Assembly: GCA_930367205.1 (NCBI GenBank)
Contig: OV884015.1
Location: forward strand, 1,984,001-2,048,000
Length of the DNA stretch: 64,000 nt
From: Acanthosoma haemorrhoidale
Taxonomy: Eukaryota; Arthropoda; Insecta; Hemiptera; Acanthosomatidae
Direction: 5' to 3'
Below the pieces are notes generated by a model. That model saw only the letters and a list, made by a program, of their open reading frames with translations, was not told the DNA's origin and ran no database searches. Within the stretch, counting starts at the first letter, position 1. Every line of letters begins with the position of its first letter. This document shows positions 48,357 through 61,396 of the stretch, piece by piece. The position numbers and the translations under genes are program-made.

Positions 48357-49221
48357 ACGATCGTATCACGTGATACAATGAGTGATAATGATTAGGCACA
48401 CTATCGTATTCGACATCATTTGATGTTGTATTCACTCGAAACTTTAATCATACGATCATATCACGTGATACCATGAGTGCTAATGATTAGGCACACAATC
48501 ATATTCGACATCATTTGATGTTATGTTCACGCGAAACTTTAATCATACAATCATATCACGTGATTGAATGAGTGCCTATGATATAGTACACTATCATATT
48601 CGACATCATTTGATGTTATGTTCACCCGAAACTTCAATCAATCGATCGTATCACGTGATTGAATGAGTGCCAATGATATGACACACAATCATATTCGACA
48701 TCATTTGATGTTATATTCACTCGTAACTTGAATCATACGATTGTAACACGTGATACAATGAGTTCAAATGATACGGTACACAATCATATTCCACATCATT
48801 TGATGTTATGTTTACTCGTAACTTTAATCATACGATCGTATCACGTGATTGAATGAGTGCCAATGATATGGCACACAATCAAATTCGACATTATTTGGTG
48901 TTATATTCACTCGTAACTTGAATCACACGATCGTATCACGTGATACAATGAGTTAAAATGATACGGTACACAATCATATTCGACATCATTTGATGTTATA
49001 TTCACTCGTAACTTGAATCATACGATTGTATCACGTGATACAATGAGTGCTAATGATACAGCACACAATCATATTCGACATCATTTGATGTTATATTCAC
49101 TCGTAACTTGAATCATACGATCGTATCACGTGATACAATAAGTGCAAATGATACGGCACACTATCATATTTGACATCATTTGATGTCATATTCACTCGTA
49201 ACTTTATTTATACGATCGTAT
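48357..49221. repeat. SatA block A17 (second copy of 1.70-kb unit)
   Basis: 865 bp, 9 x 95 + 10. Private changes: CACTATCGTATTCG, GAGTGCCTATG, GAGTTAAAATG, and TTTATTTATACG at the edge. Confidence 0.95.
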
Positions 49222-50619
49222 GATCTTTAACGTTAGCTCTTGCCCTATTATGTTCTCCTGATACCAAAACAAAGAAAACATCTTTAAAAAGTCGAATATT
49301 AACAAAAATGCGTATTTCATAGCTAGTATGTTAGCTCCTGCCCCATTATGTTCTCCTGATACCTGAACAAGAAAATATCGTCAAAAAGTTGAATTTTTAA
49401 AAAAATGCGTATTTCTTAGCTAGTACGTTAGCTCCTGCCTTATTATGTTCTCCTGATACCAAAACAAAGAAAATGTCATAAAAAAGTTAAATTTTTTTAA
49501 AAAAGAGTATTTTATAGCTGGTACGTTAGCTCCTGAACAATTCTGTTCTCCTGATACGAAATCAAGAAAAATATCGTCAAAAAGTCGAATTTTTCGAAAA
49601 TGCGTATTTCATAGCTAGTACGTTAGCTTCTGCCCCATCATGTGCTCCTGATACTAAAACCAGGAAAATATCGTCAAAAAGTTAAATTTTTTTAAAAAAG
49701 AGTATTTTATAGCTGGTACGTCAGCTCCTGCCCTATTATGTTCTCCTGATACGAAAACAAGACAAATATCGTCAAAAAGTCAAATTTTTACAAAAATGCG
49801 TATTTAGAGCTAGTACGTTAGCTCCTGTCCCGTTATGTTCTCCTGATACCAAAACAAAAAAAATATCGTTCAAAAGTCAAATTTTTACAAAAATACGTAT
49901 TTCATAGCTGGTACGTTAGCTCCTGCCCTATTATGTTCTCCTGATACGAAAACAAGAAAAATATCGTCAATAAGTTGAATTTTTCAAAAATGCGTATTTC
50001 ATAGCTAGTACGTCAGCTCCTGCCCCATTATGTTCTCCTAATACGAAAACAACAAAAATATCGTCAAAAAGTCGAATTTTTAAAAAAATGGGTATTTCAT
50101 AGCTGGCACGTTAGCTCCTGCTCTTTTATGTTCTCCTGATACTAAATCAAGGAAAATATCGTCAAAAAGTCGAATTTTTCGAAAATGCGTATTTCATAGC
50201 TAGTACGTTAGCTCCTGCCCCATCATGTTCTCCTGATACGAAAACCAGGAAAATATCGTCAAAAAGTCGATTTTTTAAAAAATGCGTATTTCATAGCTAG
50301 TACGTCAGTTCCTGCCCCATTATGTTCTCCTGATACCTAAACAACAAAATATCGTCAAAAAGTTGAATTTTTAAAAAAAATGCGTATTTCTTAGCTAGTA
50401 CGTTAGCTCCTGCCTTATTATGTTCTCCTGATACCAAAACAAAGAAAATGTCATCAAAAAGTTAAATTTTTTTAAAAAAGAGTATTTTATAGCCAGTACG
50501 TTAGCTTCTGAACAATTATGATTTCCTCATACCAAAACAAGAAAAATATCGTCAAAAAGTCGAATTTTAAAAAAATACGTATTTTATAGCTGGTACAATA
50601 ATTCCTGCCCTATTATGTT
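49222..50619. repeat. SatB block B17
   Basis: 1,398 bp, about 14.4 monomers. The first part follows the J2-type block and the second part the J1-type block, with the switch near 49990-50030. It is a chimera of the two block classes. Confidence 0.95.
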
Positions 50620-51693
50620 AATTCGTAGCTTTGATCATACGATCGTATCACGTAATATAATGAGTGCCAATGATACAGTACACTATCATATTCGACATCA
50701 TTTGATGTTATATTCACTCGTGGCTTCAATCATACGATCGTATCACGTGATTGAATGAGTGCCAATGATATGGCACACAATCAAATTCGACATTATTTGG
50801 TGTTATATTCACTCGTAACTTGAATCAACCGATCGTATCACGTGATACAATGAGTTCAAATGATATGGTACACAATCATATTTGACATCATTTGATGTTA
50901 TGTTCACTCGTAACTTGAATCATACGATTGTATCACGTGATACCATGAGTGCTAATGATTAGGCACACAATCATATTCGACATATTTTGATGTTATGTTC
51001 ACGCGAAACTTTAATTATACGATCATATCACGTGATTGAATGAGTGCCAATGATATGACACACAATCATATTCCACATCATTTGATGTTATGTTTACTCG
51101 TAACTTTAATCATACGATCGTATCACGTGATTGAATGAGTGCCAATGATATGGCACACAATCAAATTCGACATTATTTGGTGTTATATTCACTCGTAACT
51201 TGAATCAACCGATCGTATCACGTGATACAATGAGTTCAAATGATATGGTACACAATCATATTTGACATCATTTGATGTTATATTCACTCGTAACTTGAAT
51301 CACACGATCGTATCACGTGATACAATGAGTTCAAATGATATAGTACACAATCATATTTGACATCATTTGATGTTATATCCATCCCAAACTTTAATCATAC
51401 GATCGTATCACGTGATTGAATGAATGCCAATGATATGGCACACAATCATATTCGACATCATTTGATGTTATATTCACTGGTACCATGAATCATATGATCG
51501 TATCACGTGATACCATGAGTGTTATTGATACAGCACACAATCATATTCAAAATCATTTGATGTTATCTTCACTCGTAACTTTCATCATACGATCGTATCA
51601 CGTGATACAATAAGTGCAAATGATACGGCACACTATCATATTTGACATCATTTGATGTCATATTCACTCGTAACTTTATTCATACGATCGTAT
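50620..51693. repeat. SatA block A18
   Basis: 1,074 bp, 11 x 95 + 29. A two-monomer segment (CACACAATCAAATTCG followed by TTGAATCAACCGATCG) is present twice, near 50775 and 51145. Confidence 0.95.
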
Positions 51694-52895
51694 GATCTTT
51701 AACGTTAGCTCTTGCCCTATTATGTTCTCCTGATACCAAAACAAAGAAAACATCTTTAAAAAGTCGAATTTTAACAAAAATGCGTATTTCATAGCTTGTA
51801 CGTTAGCACCTGCCCCATTATGTTCTCCTGATACCAAAACAAGAAAAATATCGTCAAAAAGTCGAATTTTTAAAAAATGCGTATTTCATAGCTAGTACGT
51901 CAGCTCCTGCCCCATTATGTTCTCCTGATACGAAAACAAGAAAAATATCGTCAAAAAGTCGAATTTTCACAAAAATGCGTATTTAGAGCTAGTACGTTAG
52001 CTCCTGTCCCGTTATGTTCTCCTGATACCAAAACAAAAAAAATATCGTTGAAAAGTCAAATTTTTACAAAAATGCGTATTTCATAGCTGGTACGTTAGCT
52101 CCTGCCCTATTATGTTCTCCTGATACGAAAACGAGAAAAATATCGTCAAAAAGTTGAATTTTTCAAAAATGCGTATTTCATAGCTAGTACGTTAGCTCCT
52201 GCCGCATCATGTTCTCCTGATACTAAAACCAGGAAAATATCGTCAAAAAGTCGAATTTTTAAAAAATGCTTATTTCATAGCTAGTACGTCAGCTCCTGCC
52301 CCATTATGTTCTCCTGATACGAAAACAACAAAAATATCGTCAAAAAGTCGAATTTTTAAAAAAATGGGTATTTCATAGCTGGCACGTTAGCTCCTGCTCT
52401 TTTATGTTCTCCTGATACTAAATCAAGGAAAATATCGTCAAAAAGTCGAATTTTTCGAAAATGCGTATTTCATAGCTAGTACGTTAGCTCCTGCCCCATC
52501 ATGTTCTCCTGATACGAAAACCAGGAAAATATCGTCAAAAAGTCGATTTTTTAAAAAATGCGTATTTCATAGCTAGTACGTCAGCTCCTGTCCCATTATG
52601 TTCTCCTGATACCTAAACAACAAAATATCGTCAAAAAGTTGAATTTTTAAAAAAAATGCGTATTTCTTAGCTAGTACGTTAGCTCCTGCCTTATTATGTT
52701 CTCCTGATACCAAAACAAAGAAAATGTCATCAAAAAGTTAAATTTTTTTAAAAAAGAGTATTTTATAGCTGGTACGTTAGCTTCTGAACAATTATGATTT
52801 CCTCATACCAAAACAAGAAAAATATCGTCAAAAAGTTGAATTTTAAAAAAATGCGTATTTTATAGCTGGTACAATAATTCCTGCCCTATTATGTT
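51694..52895. repeat. SatB block B18
   Basis: 1,202 bp, about 12.4 monomers, the best-preserved example of the recurrent 1,202-bp type together with 43539-44740. Confidence 0.95.
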
Positions 52896-54159
52896 AACTC
52901 GTAGCTTTGATCATACGATCGTATCACGTAATATAATGAGTGCTAATGATACATTATACAATCATATTCAACATAATTTGATGTTATTTTCACTCGTAAC
53001 TTTCATCATACGATCGTATCAAGTGATTCAATGAGTGCCAATGATACGGTACACTATCATATTCGACATCATTTGATGTTATATTCACTCGTTGCTTCAA
53101 TCATACGATCGTATCACGTGATATAATGAGTGGCAATGATGCGGTACACTATCATATTCGACATCATTTGATGTTATATTCACTCGTGACTTGAATCATA
53201 CGATCGTATCACGTGATACAATGAGTGATAATGATTAGGCACACTATCTTATTCGACATCATTTGATGTTATATTCACTCGAAACTTTAATCATACGATC
53301 ATATCACGTGATACCATGAGTGCTAATGATTAGGCACACAATCATATTCGACATCATTTGATGTTATGTTCACGCGAAACTTTAATCATACAATCATATC
53401 ACGTGATTGAATGAGTGCCAATGATATAGTACACTATCATATTCGACATCATTTGATGTTATATTCACTCGTAACTTGAATCATACGATTGTAACACGTG
53501 ATACAATGAGTTCAAATGATACGGTACACAATCATATTCCACATCATTTGATGTTATGTTTACTCGTAACTTTAATCATACGATCGTATCACGTGATTGA
53601 ATGAGTGCCAATGATATGGCACACAATCAAATTCGACATTATTTGGTGTTATATTCACTCGTAACTTGAATCACACGATCGTATCACGTGATACAATGAG
53701 TTCAAATGATACGGTACACAATCATATTCGACATCATTTGATGTTATGTTCACTCGTGACTTGAATCATACGATCGTATCACGTGATACAATGAGTGATA
53801 ATGATTAGGCACACTATCATATTCGACATATTTTGATGTTATGTTCACGCGAAACTTTAATTATACGATCATATCACGTGATTGAATGAGTGCTAATGAT
53901 ATGACACACAATCATATTCGACATCATTTGATGTTATATTCACTCGTAACTTGAATCATACGATTGTATCACGTGATACAATGAGTGCTAATGATACAGC
54001 ACACAATCATATTCGACATCATTTGATGTTATATTCACTCGTAACTTGAATCATACGATCGTATCACGTGATACAATAAGTGCAAATGATACGGCACACT
54101 ATCATATTTGACATCATTTGATGTCATATTCACTCGTAACATTATTCATACGATCGTAT
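52896..54159. repeat. SatA block A19
   Basis: 1,264 bp, 13 x 95 + 29, following the series of A8. Private changes: ATCAAGTGATTCAATG (E-box lost) and TAACATTATTCATACG before the junction. Confidence 0.95.
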
Positions 54160-54970
54160 GATCTTTAACGTTAGCTCTTGCCCTATTATGTTCTCCTGAT
54201 ACCAAAACAAAGAAAACATCTTTAAAAAGTCGAATATTAACAAAAATGCGTATTTCATAGCTAGTATGTTAGCTCCTGCCCCATTATGTTCTCCTGATAC
54301 CTGAACAAGAAAATATCGTCAAAAAGTTGAATTTTTTTAAAAAAGAGTATTTTATAGCTGGTACGTCAGCTCCTGCCCTATTATGTTCTCCTGATACGAA
54401 AACAAGACAAATATCGTCAAAAGTCAAATTTTTACAAAAATGCGTATTTCATAGCTGGTACGTTAGCTCCTGCCCTATTATGTTCTCCTGATACTAAATC
54501 AAGGAAAATATCGTAAAAAATCGAATTTTTCGAAAATGCTTATTTCATAGCTAGTACGTTAGCTCCTGCCCCATCTTGTTCTCCTGATACCAAAACAAAG
54601 AAAATATCGTCTAAAATTCAAATTTTTACAAAAATGCGTTTTTTATAGCTGGTACGTTAGCTCCTACCCTATTATGATCTCCTGATACGAAAACCAGAAA
54701 AATATCGTCAAAAAGTCGATTTTTTAAAAAATGCGTATTTCATAGCTAGTACGTCAGCTCCTGCCCCATTATGTTCTCCTGATACCTAAACAAAGAAAAT
54801 GTCATCAAAAAGTTAAATTTTTTTAAAAAAGAGTATTTTATAGCTGGTACGTTAGCTTCTGAACAATTATGATTTCCTCATACCAAAACAAGAAAAATAT
54901 CGTCAAAAAGTCGAATTTTAAAAAAATGCGTATTTTATAGCTGGTACAATAATTCCTGCCCTATTATGTT
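54160..54970. repeat. SatB block B19
   Basis: 811 bp, about 8.4 monomers. It carries the rare CCATCTTGTTCTCC / GCGTTTTTTATAGC subtype shared with B9, so the duplication that includes the unoccupied insertion site starts inside this block. Two small deletions shorten monomers near 54415 and 54514. Confidence 0.95.
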
Positions 54971-56114
54971 AATTCGTAGCTTTGATCATACGATCGTATC
55001 ACGTAATATAATGAGTGCCAATGATACGGTACACTATCATATTCGACATCATTTGATGTTATATTCAATCGTGGCTTCAATCATACGATCGTATCACGTG
55101 ATATAATGAGTGGCAATGATGCGGTACACTATCATATTCCACATCATTTGATGTTATGTTTACTCGTAACTTTAATCATACGATCGTATCACGTGATTGA
55201 ATGAGTGCCAATGATATGGCACACAATCAAATTCGACATTATTTGGTGTTATATTCACTCGTAACTTGAATCAACCGATCGTATCACGTGATACAATGAG
55301 TTCAAATGATATGGTACACAATCATATTTGACATCATTTGATGTTATGTTCACTCGTAACTTGAATCATACGATTGTATCACGTGATACCATGAGTGCTA
55401 ATGATTAGGCACACAATCATATTCGACATATTTTGATGTTATGTTCACGCGAAACTTTAATTATACGATCATATCACGTGATTGAATGAGTGCCAATGAT
55501 ATGACACACAATCATATTCGACATCATTTGATGTTATATTCACTCGTAACTTGAATCATACGATTGTATCACGTGATACAATGAGTGCTAATAATACAGC
55601 ACACAATCATATTCGACATCATTTGATGTTATATTCACTGGTACCATGAATCATACGATCGTATCACGTGATACCATGAGTGCTAATGATACAGCACACA
55701 ATCTTATTCGACATTATTTGATGTTATATTCACTCGTAACTTGAATCACACGATCGTATCACGTGATACAATGAGTTCAAATGATACGGTACACAATCAT
55801 ATTTGACATCATTTGATGTTATATTCACTCGTAACTTGAATCATACGATCGTATCACGTGATACCATGAGTGCTAATGATACAGCACACAATCTTATTCG
55901 ACATTATTTGATGTTATGTTCACTCGTAACTTGAATCATACGATTGTATCACGTGATACAATGAGTGCTTATGATACAGCACACAATCATATTCGACATC
56001 ATTTGATGTTATATTCACTCGTAACTAGTATCATACGACCGTATCACGTGATTGAATGAATGCCAATGATATGGCACAAAATCATATTCGACATCATTTG
56101 ATGTTATATTCACT

Positions 56115-56119
56115 AGTAC
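56115..56119. other. Unoccupied paralog of the retrotransposon target (AGTAC)
   Basis: 'TATATTCACTAGTACC' then 'ATGAATCTTACGATCG' is the continuous version of the sequence flanking the element. The upstream flank matches, including the rare 'CGTAACTAGTATCATACG' and GGCACAAAATC. Downstream it matches for about 330 bp. It shows a single AGTAC. Confidence 0.9.
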
Positions 56120-56865
56120 CATGAATCTTACGATCGTAAAACGTGATACCATGAGTGCTAATGATTAGGCACACTATCTTAATCAACATCATTTAATGTT
56201 ATATTCACTCGTAACTTTAATCATACGATCGTATCACGTGATTGAATAAGTGCTAATGATATGGCACACAGTCATATTCGACATCATCTGATGTTATATT
56301 CACTCGTAACTTGAATCATACGATTGTATCACGTGATAAAATGAGTGCTAATGATTAAGCACACTATCTTATTCGACATCATTTGATGTTATATTCACTC
56401 GTAACTTTAATCATACGATCATATCACGTGATAGAATGAGTGCCAATGATACAGCACACAATTATATTCGACATCATTCATGTTGTATTCATTCGTAACT
56501 TAAATCATACGATCGTATCACGTGATACAATAAGTTCAAATGATGCGGTACACAATCATATTCGACATCATTTGATGTTATATTTACTCGTAACTTTTCT
56601 CATACGATCGTATCACGTGAAACAATGAGTGCTAATGATACATTATACAATCATATTCAACATCATTTGATGTTATCTTCACTCGTAACTTTCATCATAC
56701 GATCGTATCACGTGATACAATGAGTGCCAATGATACGGTACACTATCATATTCGACATCATTTGATGTTATATTCACTCTTGGCTTGAATCATACGATCG
56801 TATCACGTGATATAATGAGTGGCAATGATGCGGTACACTATCATAATCGACATCATCTGATGTTA

Positions 56866-56906
56866 TTGATACGGTATACCAGCATGGTTGACATCATTTA
56901 ATGTTT
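56866..56906. repeat. SatA short monomer 1 (41 bp)
   Basis: After GATGTTA the sequence skips to TTGATACGGTATACC, AGCATGGTTGAC and CATCATTTAATG. The half of the monomer that holds both palindromes (54 bp) is missing. Further copies start at 57097, 57423, 57654, 62533 and 63428. Confidence 0.88.
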
Positions 56907-57096
56907 TATTCACTCGTAAGTTTAATCATACGATCGTATCACGTGATACAATGAGTGTTAATGATACATTATACAATCATATTCAACATCATTTGATGTT
57001 ATCTTCACTCGTAACTTTCATCATACGATCGTATCACGTGATACAATGAGTGCCAATGATACGGTACACTATCATAATCGAAATCATCTGATGTTA

Positions 57097-57137
57097 TTGA
57101 TACGGTATACCAGCATAGTTGACATCATTTAATGTTA
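57097..57137. repeat. SatA short monomer 2 (41 bp)
   Basis: Same 54-bp deletion form, with AGCATAGTTGAC. It lies 231 bp (2 x 95 + 41) after the first. Confidence 0.88.
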
Positions 57138-57422
57138 TATTCACTCGTAAGTTTAATCATACGATCGTATCACGTGATACAATGAGTGCCAATGATACAT
57201 TATACAATCATATTCAACATCATTTGATGTTATCTTCACTCGTAACTCTCATCATACGATCGTATCACGTGATACAATGAGTGCCAATGATACGGTACAC
57301 TATCATATTCGACATCATTTGATGTTATATTCACTCTTGGCTTCAATCATACGATCGTATCACGTGATATAATGAGTGGCAATGATGCGGTACACTATCA
57401 TAATCGACATCATCTGATGTTA

Positions 57423-57463
57423 TTGATACGGTATACCAGCATGGTTGACATCATTTAATGTTA
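57423..57463. repeat. SatA short monomer 3 (41 bp)
   Basis: Same form, 326 bp (3 x 95 + 41) after the second and 557 bp after the first, so it starts the second 557-bp unit. Confidence 0.88.
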
Positions 57464-57653
57464 TATTCACTCGTAAGTTTATTCATACGATCGTATCACG
57501 TGATACAATGAGTGTTAATGATACATTATACAATCATATTCAACATCATTTGATGTTATCTTCACTCGTAACTTTCATCATACGATCGTATCACGTGATA
57601 CAATGAGTGCCAATGATACGGTACACTATCATAATCGAAATCATCTGATGTTA

Positions 57654-57694
57654 TTGATACGGTATACCAGCATGGTTGACATCATTTAATGTTA
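57654..57694. repeat. SatA short monomer 4 (41 bp)
   Basis: Same form, 231 bp after the third and 557 bp after the second. Confidence 0.88.
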
Positions 57695-57914
57695 TATTCA
57701 CTCGTAAGTTTAATCATACGATCGTATCACGTGATACAATGAGTGCCAATGATACGGCACACTATCATATTCGACATCATTTGATGCTATATTTACTCGT
57801 AACTTTAATCATACGATCGTATCACGTGAAACAACGAGTGCTAATGATACATTATACAATCATATTCAACATCATTTAATGTTATGTTTACTCGTAACTT
57901 TTATCATACGATCG

Positions 57915-59149
57915 TATCACGTGATTGAATGAGTTCAAATGATGCGGTACACAATCATATTCGACATCATTTGATGTTATATTTACTCGTAACTTTTCTC
58001 ATACGATCGTATCACGTGAAACAATGAGTGCTAATGATACATTATACAATCATATTCAACATCATTTGATGTTATATTCACTCGTAACTTGAATCATACG
58101 ATTGTATCACGTGATACAATGAGTGCTAATGATACAGCACACAATCATATTCGACATCATTTGATGTTATATTCACTCGTAACTTGAATCATACGATCGT
58201 ATCACGTGATACCATGAGTGCTAATGATACAGCACACAATCTTATTCGACATTATTTGATGTTATATTCACTCGTAACTTGAATCATACGATCGTATCAC
58301 GAGATACAATAAGTTTAAATGATACGGTAAACAATCATATTCGACATCATTTGATGTTATATCCATCCCAAACTTTAATCATACGATCGTATCACGTGAA
58401 ACAATGAGTGCTAATGATACATTATACAATCATATTCCACATCATTTGATGTTATGTTTACTCGTAACTTTTATCATACGATCATATCACGTGATACCAT
58501 GAGTGCTAATGATTAGGCACACAATCATATTCGACATCATTTGATGTTATGTTCACGCGAAACTTTAATGATACAATCATATCACGTGATTGAATGAGTG
58601 CCAATGATATAGTACACTATCATATTCGACATCATTTGATGTTATGTTCACCCGAAACTTCAATCAATCGATCGTATCACGTGATTGAATGAGTGCCAAT
58701 GATATGACACACAATCATATTCGACATCATTTGATGTTATATTCACTCGTAACTTGAATCATACGATTGTAACACGTGATACAATGAGTTCAAATGATAC
58801 GGTACACAATCATATTCCACATCATTTGATGTTATGTTTACTCGTAACTTTAATCATACGATCGTATCACGTGATTGAATGAGTGCCAATGATATGGCAC
58901 ACAATCAAATTCGACATTATTTGGTGTTATATTCACTCGTAACTTGAATCACACGATCGTATCACGTGATACAATGAGTTCAAATGATACGGTACACAAT
59001 CATATTTGACATCATTTGATGTTATATTCACTCGTAACTTTCATCATACGATTGTATCACGTGATACCATGAGTGCTAATGATTAGGCACACAATCATAT
59101 TTGACATATTTTGATGTTATGTTCACGCGAAACTTTAATTATACGATCA
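57915..59149. repeat. 1,235-bp SatA higher-order repeat, copy 1
   Basis: Exactly 13 x 95 bp. Diagnostic sites (CTTTTCTCATACG at 57993, CACGAGATACAATAAG, CTTTAATGATACAATC) recur 1,235 bp later. The last 97 bp or so belong to the copy-1 version only. Confidence 0.9.
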
Positions 59150-60287
59150 TATCACGTGATTGAATGAGTTCAAATGATGCGGTACACAATCATATTCGAC
59201 ATCATTTGATGTTATATTTACTCGTAACTTTTCTCATACGATCGTATCACGTGAAACAATGAGTGCTAATGATACATTATACAATCATATTCAACATCAT
59301 TTGATGTTATATTCACTCGTAACTTGAATCATACGATTGTATCACGTGATACAATGAGTGCTAATGATACAGCACACAATCATATTCGACATCATTTGAT
59401 GTTATATTCACTCGTAACTTGAATCATACGATCGTATCACGTGATACCATGAGTGCTAATGATACAGCACACAATCTTATTCGACATTATTTGATGTTAT
59501 ATTCACTCGTAACTTGAATCATACGATCGTATCACGAGATACAATAAGTTTAAATGATACGGTAAACAATCATATTCGACATCATTTGATGTTATATCCA
59601 TCCCAAACTTTAATCATACGATCGTATCACGTGAAACAATGAGTGCTAATGATACATTATACAATCATATTCCACATCATTTGATGTTATGTTTACTCGT
59701 AACTTTTATCATACGATCATATCACGTGATACCATGAGTGCTAATGATTAGGCACACAATCATATTCGACATCATTTGATGTTATGTTCACGCGAAACTT
59801 TAATGATACAATCATATCACGTGATTGAATGAGTGCCAATGATATAGTACACTATCATATTCGACATCATTTGATGTTATGTTCACCCGAAACTTCAATC
59901 AATCGATCGTATCACGTGATTGAATGAGTGCCAATGATATGACACACAATCATATTCGACATCATTTGATGTTATATTCACTCGTAACTTGAATCATACG
60001 ATTGTAACACGTGATACAATGAGTTCAAATGATACGGTACACAATCATATTCCACATCATTTGATGTTATGTTTACTCGTAACTTTAATCATACGATCGT
60101 ATCACGTGATTGAATGAGTGCCAATGATATGGCACACAATCAAATTCGACATTATTTGGTGTTATATTCACTCGTAACTTGAATCACACGATCGTATCAC
60201 GTGATACAATGAGTTCAAATGATACGGTACACAATCATATTTGACATCATTTGATGTTATATTCACTCGTAACTTTCATCATACGAT
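59150..60287. repeat. 1,235-bp SatA higher-order repeat, copy 2 (3' truncated)
   Basis: Matches copy 1 from TATCACGTGATTGAATGAG to about 60287, then passes into the edge monomers and the SatB junction in place of the last monomer. Confidence 0.9.
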
Positions 60288-60387
60288 CGTATCACGTGAT
60301 ACAATAAGTGCAAATGATACGGCACACTATCATATTTGACATCATTTGATGTCATATTCACTCGTAACTTTATTCATACGATCGTAT

Positions 60388-61396
60388 GATCTTTAACGTT
60401 AGCTCTTGCCCTATTATGTTCTCCTGATACCAAAACAAAGAAAACATCTTTAAAAAGTCGAATATTAACAAAAATGCGTATTTCATAGCTAGTATGTTAG
60501 CTCCTGCCCCATTATGTTCTCCTGATACCTGAACAAGAAAATATCGTCAAAAAGTTGAATTTTTAAAAAAATGCGTATTTCTTAGCTAGTACGTTAGCTC
60601 CTGCCTTATTATGTTCTCCGGATACCAAAACAAAGAAAATGTCATCAAAAAGTTAAATTTTTTTAAAAAAGAGTATTTTATAGCTGGTACGTTAGCTCCT
60701 GAACAATTATGTTCTCCTGATACGAAATCAAGAAAAATATTGTCAAAAAGTTGAATTTTTAAAAAATGCATATTTCATAGCTAGTACGTCAGCTCCTGCC
60801 CCATTATGTTCTCCTGATACGAAAACAACAAAAATATCTTTAAAAAGTCGAATTTTTAAAAAAATGGGTATTTCATAGCTGGCACGTTAGCTCCTGCTCT
60901 TTTATGTTCTCCTGATACCAAAACAAAGAGAATATCGTCTAAAATTCAAATTTTTACAAAAATGCGTTTTTTATAGCTGGTACGTTACCTCCTACCCTAT
61001 TATGTTCTCCTGATACGAAAACCAGGAAAATATCGTCAAAAAGTCGATTTTTTTTAAAATGCGTATTTCATAGCTAGTACGTCAGCTCCTGCCCCATAAT
61101 GTTCTCCTGATACCAAAACAAAGAAAATATCGTCTAAAATTCAAATTTTTACAAAAATGCGTTTTTTATAGCTGGTACGTTAGCTCCTGCCTTATTATGT
61201 TCTCCTGATACCAAAACAAAGAAAATGTCATCAAAAAGTTAAATTTTTTTAAAAAAGAGTATTTTATAGCTGGTACGTTAGCTTCTGAACAATTATGATT
61301 TCCTCATACCAAAACAAGAAAAATATCGTCAAAAAGTCGAATTTTAAAAAAATGCGTATTTTATAGCTGGTACAATAATTCCTGCCCTATTATGTT
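60388..61396. repeat. SatB block B20
   Basis: 1,009 bp, about 10.4 monomers. The start duplicates 37619-38000. The middle has two copies of the rare GCGTTTTTTATAGC subtype (about 60960 and 61160). It ends in a hybrid J1: ATTATGTTAACTCGTAAC continues as an internal SatA monomer (TTGAATCACACGATCG) and lacks the usual GTAGCTTTGATC edge monomer. Confidence 0.95.

Larger units (their letters stand above)
54971..60387. repeat. SatA block A20 (longest SatA array)
   Basis: 5.4 kb, about 57 monomer lengths without SatB. Three sub-regions: 54971-56449 is the paralog of the retrotransposon target region; about 56630-57700 contains four 41-bp short monomers arranged as a 557-bp higher-order repeat; 57915-60287 is a 1,235-bp (13-monomer) unit repeated directly. 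Correcting for the four 54-bp deletions gives 59 x 95 + 28, so register is kept through the whole array. Short open frames near 56440 and 57676 are chance frames in repeat DNA. Confidence 0.95.
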
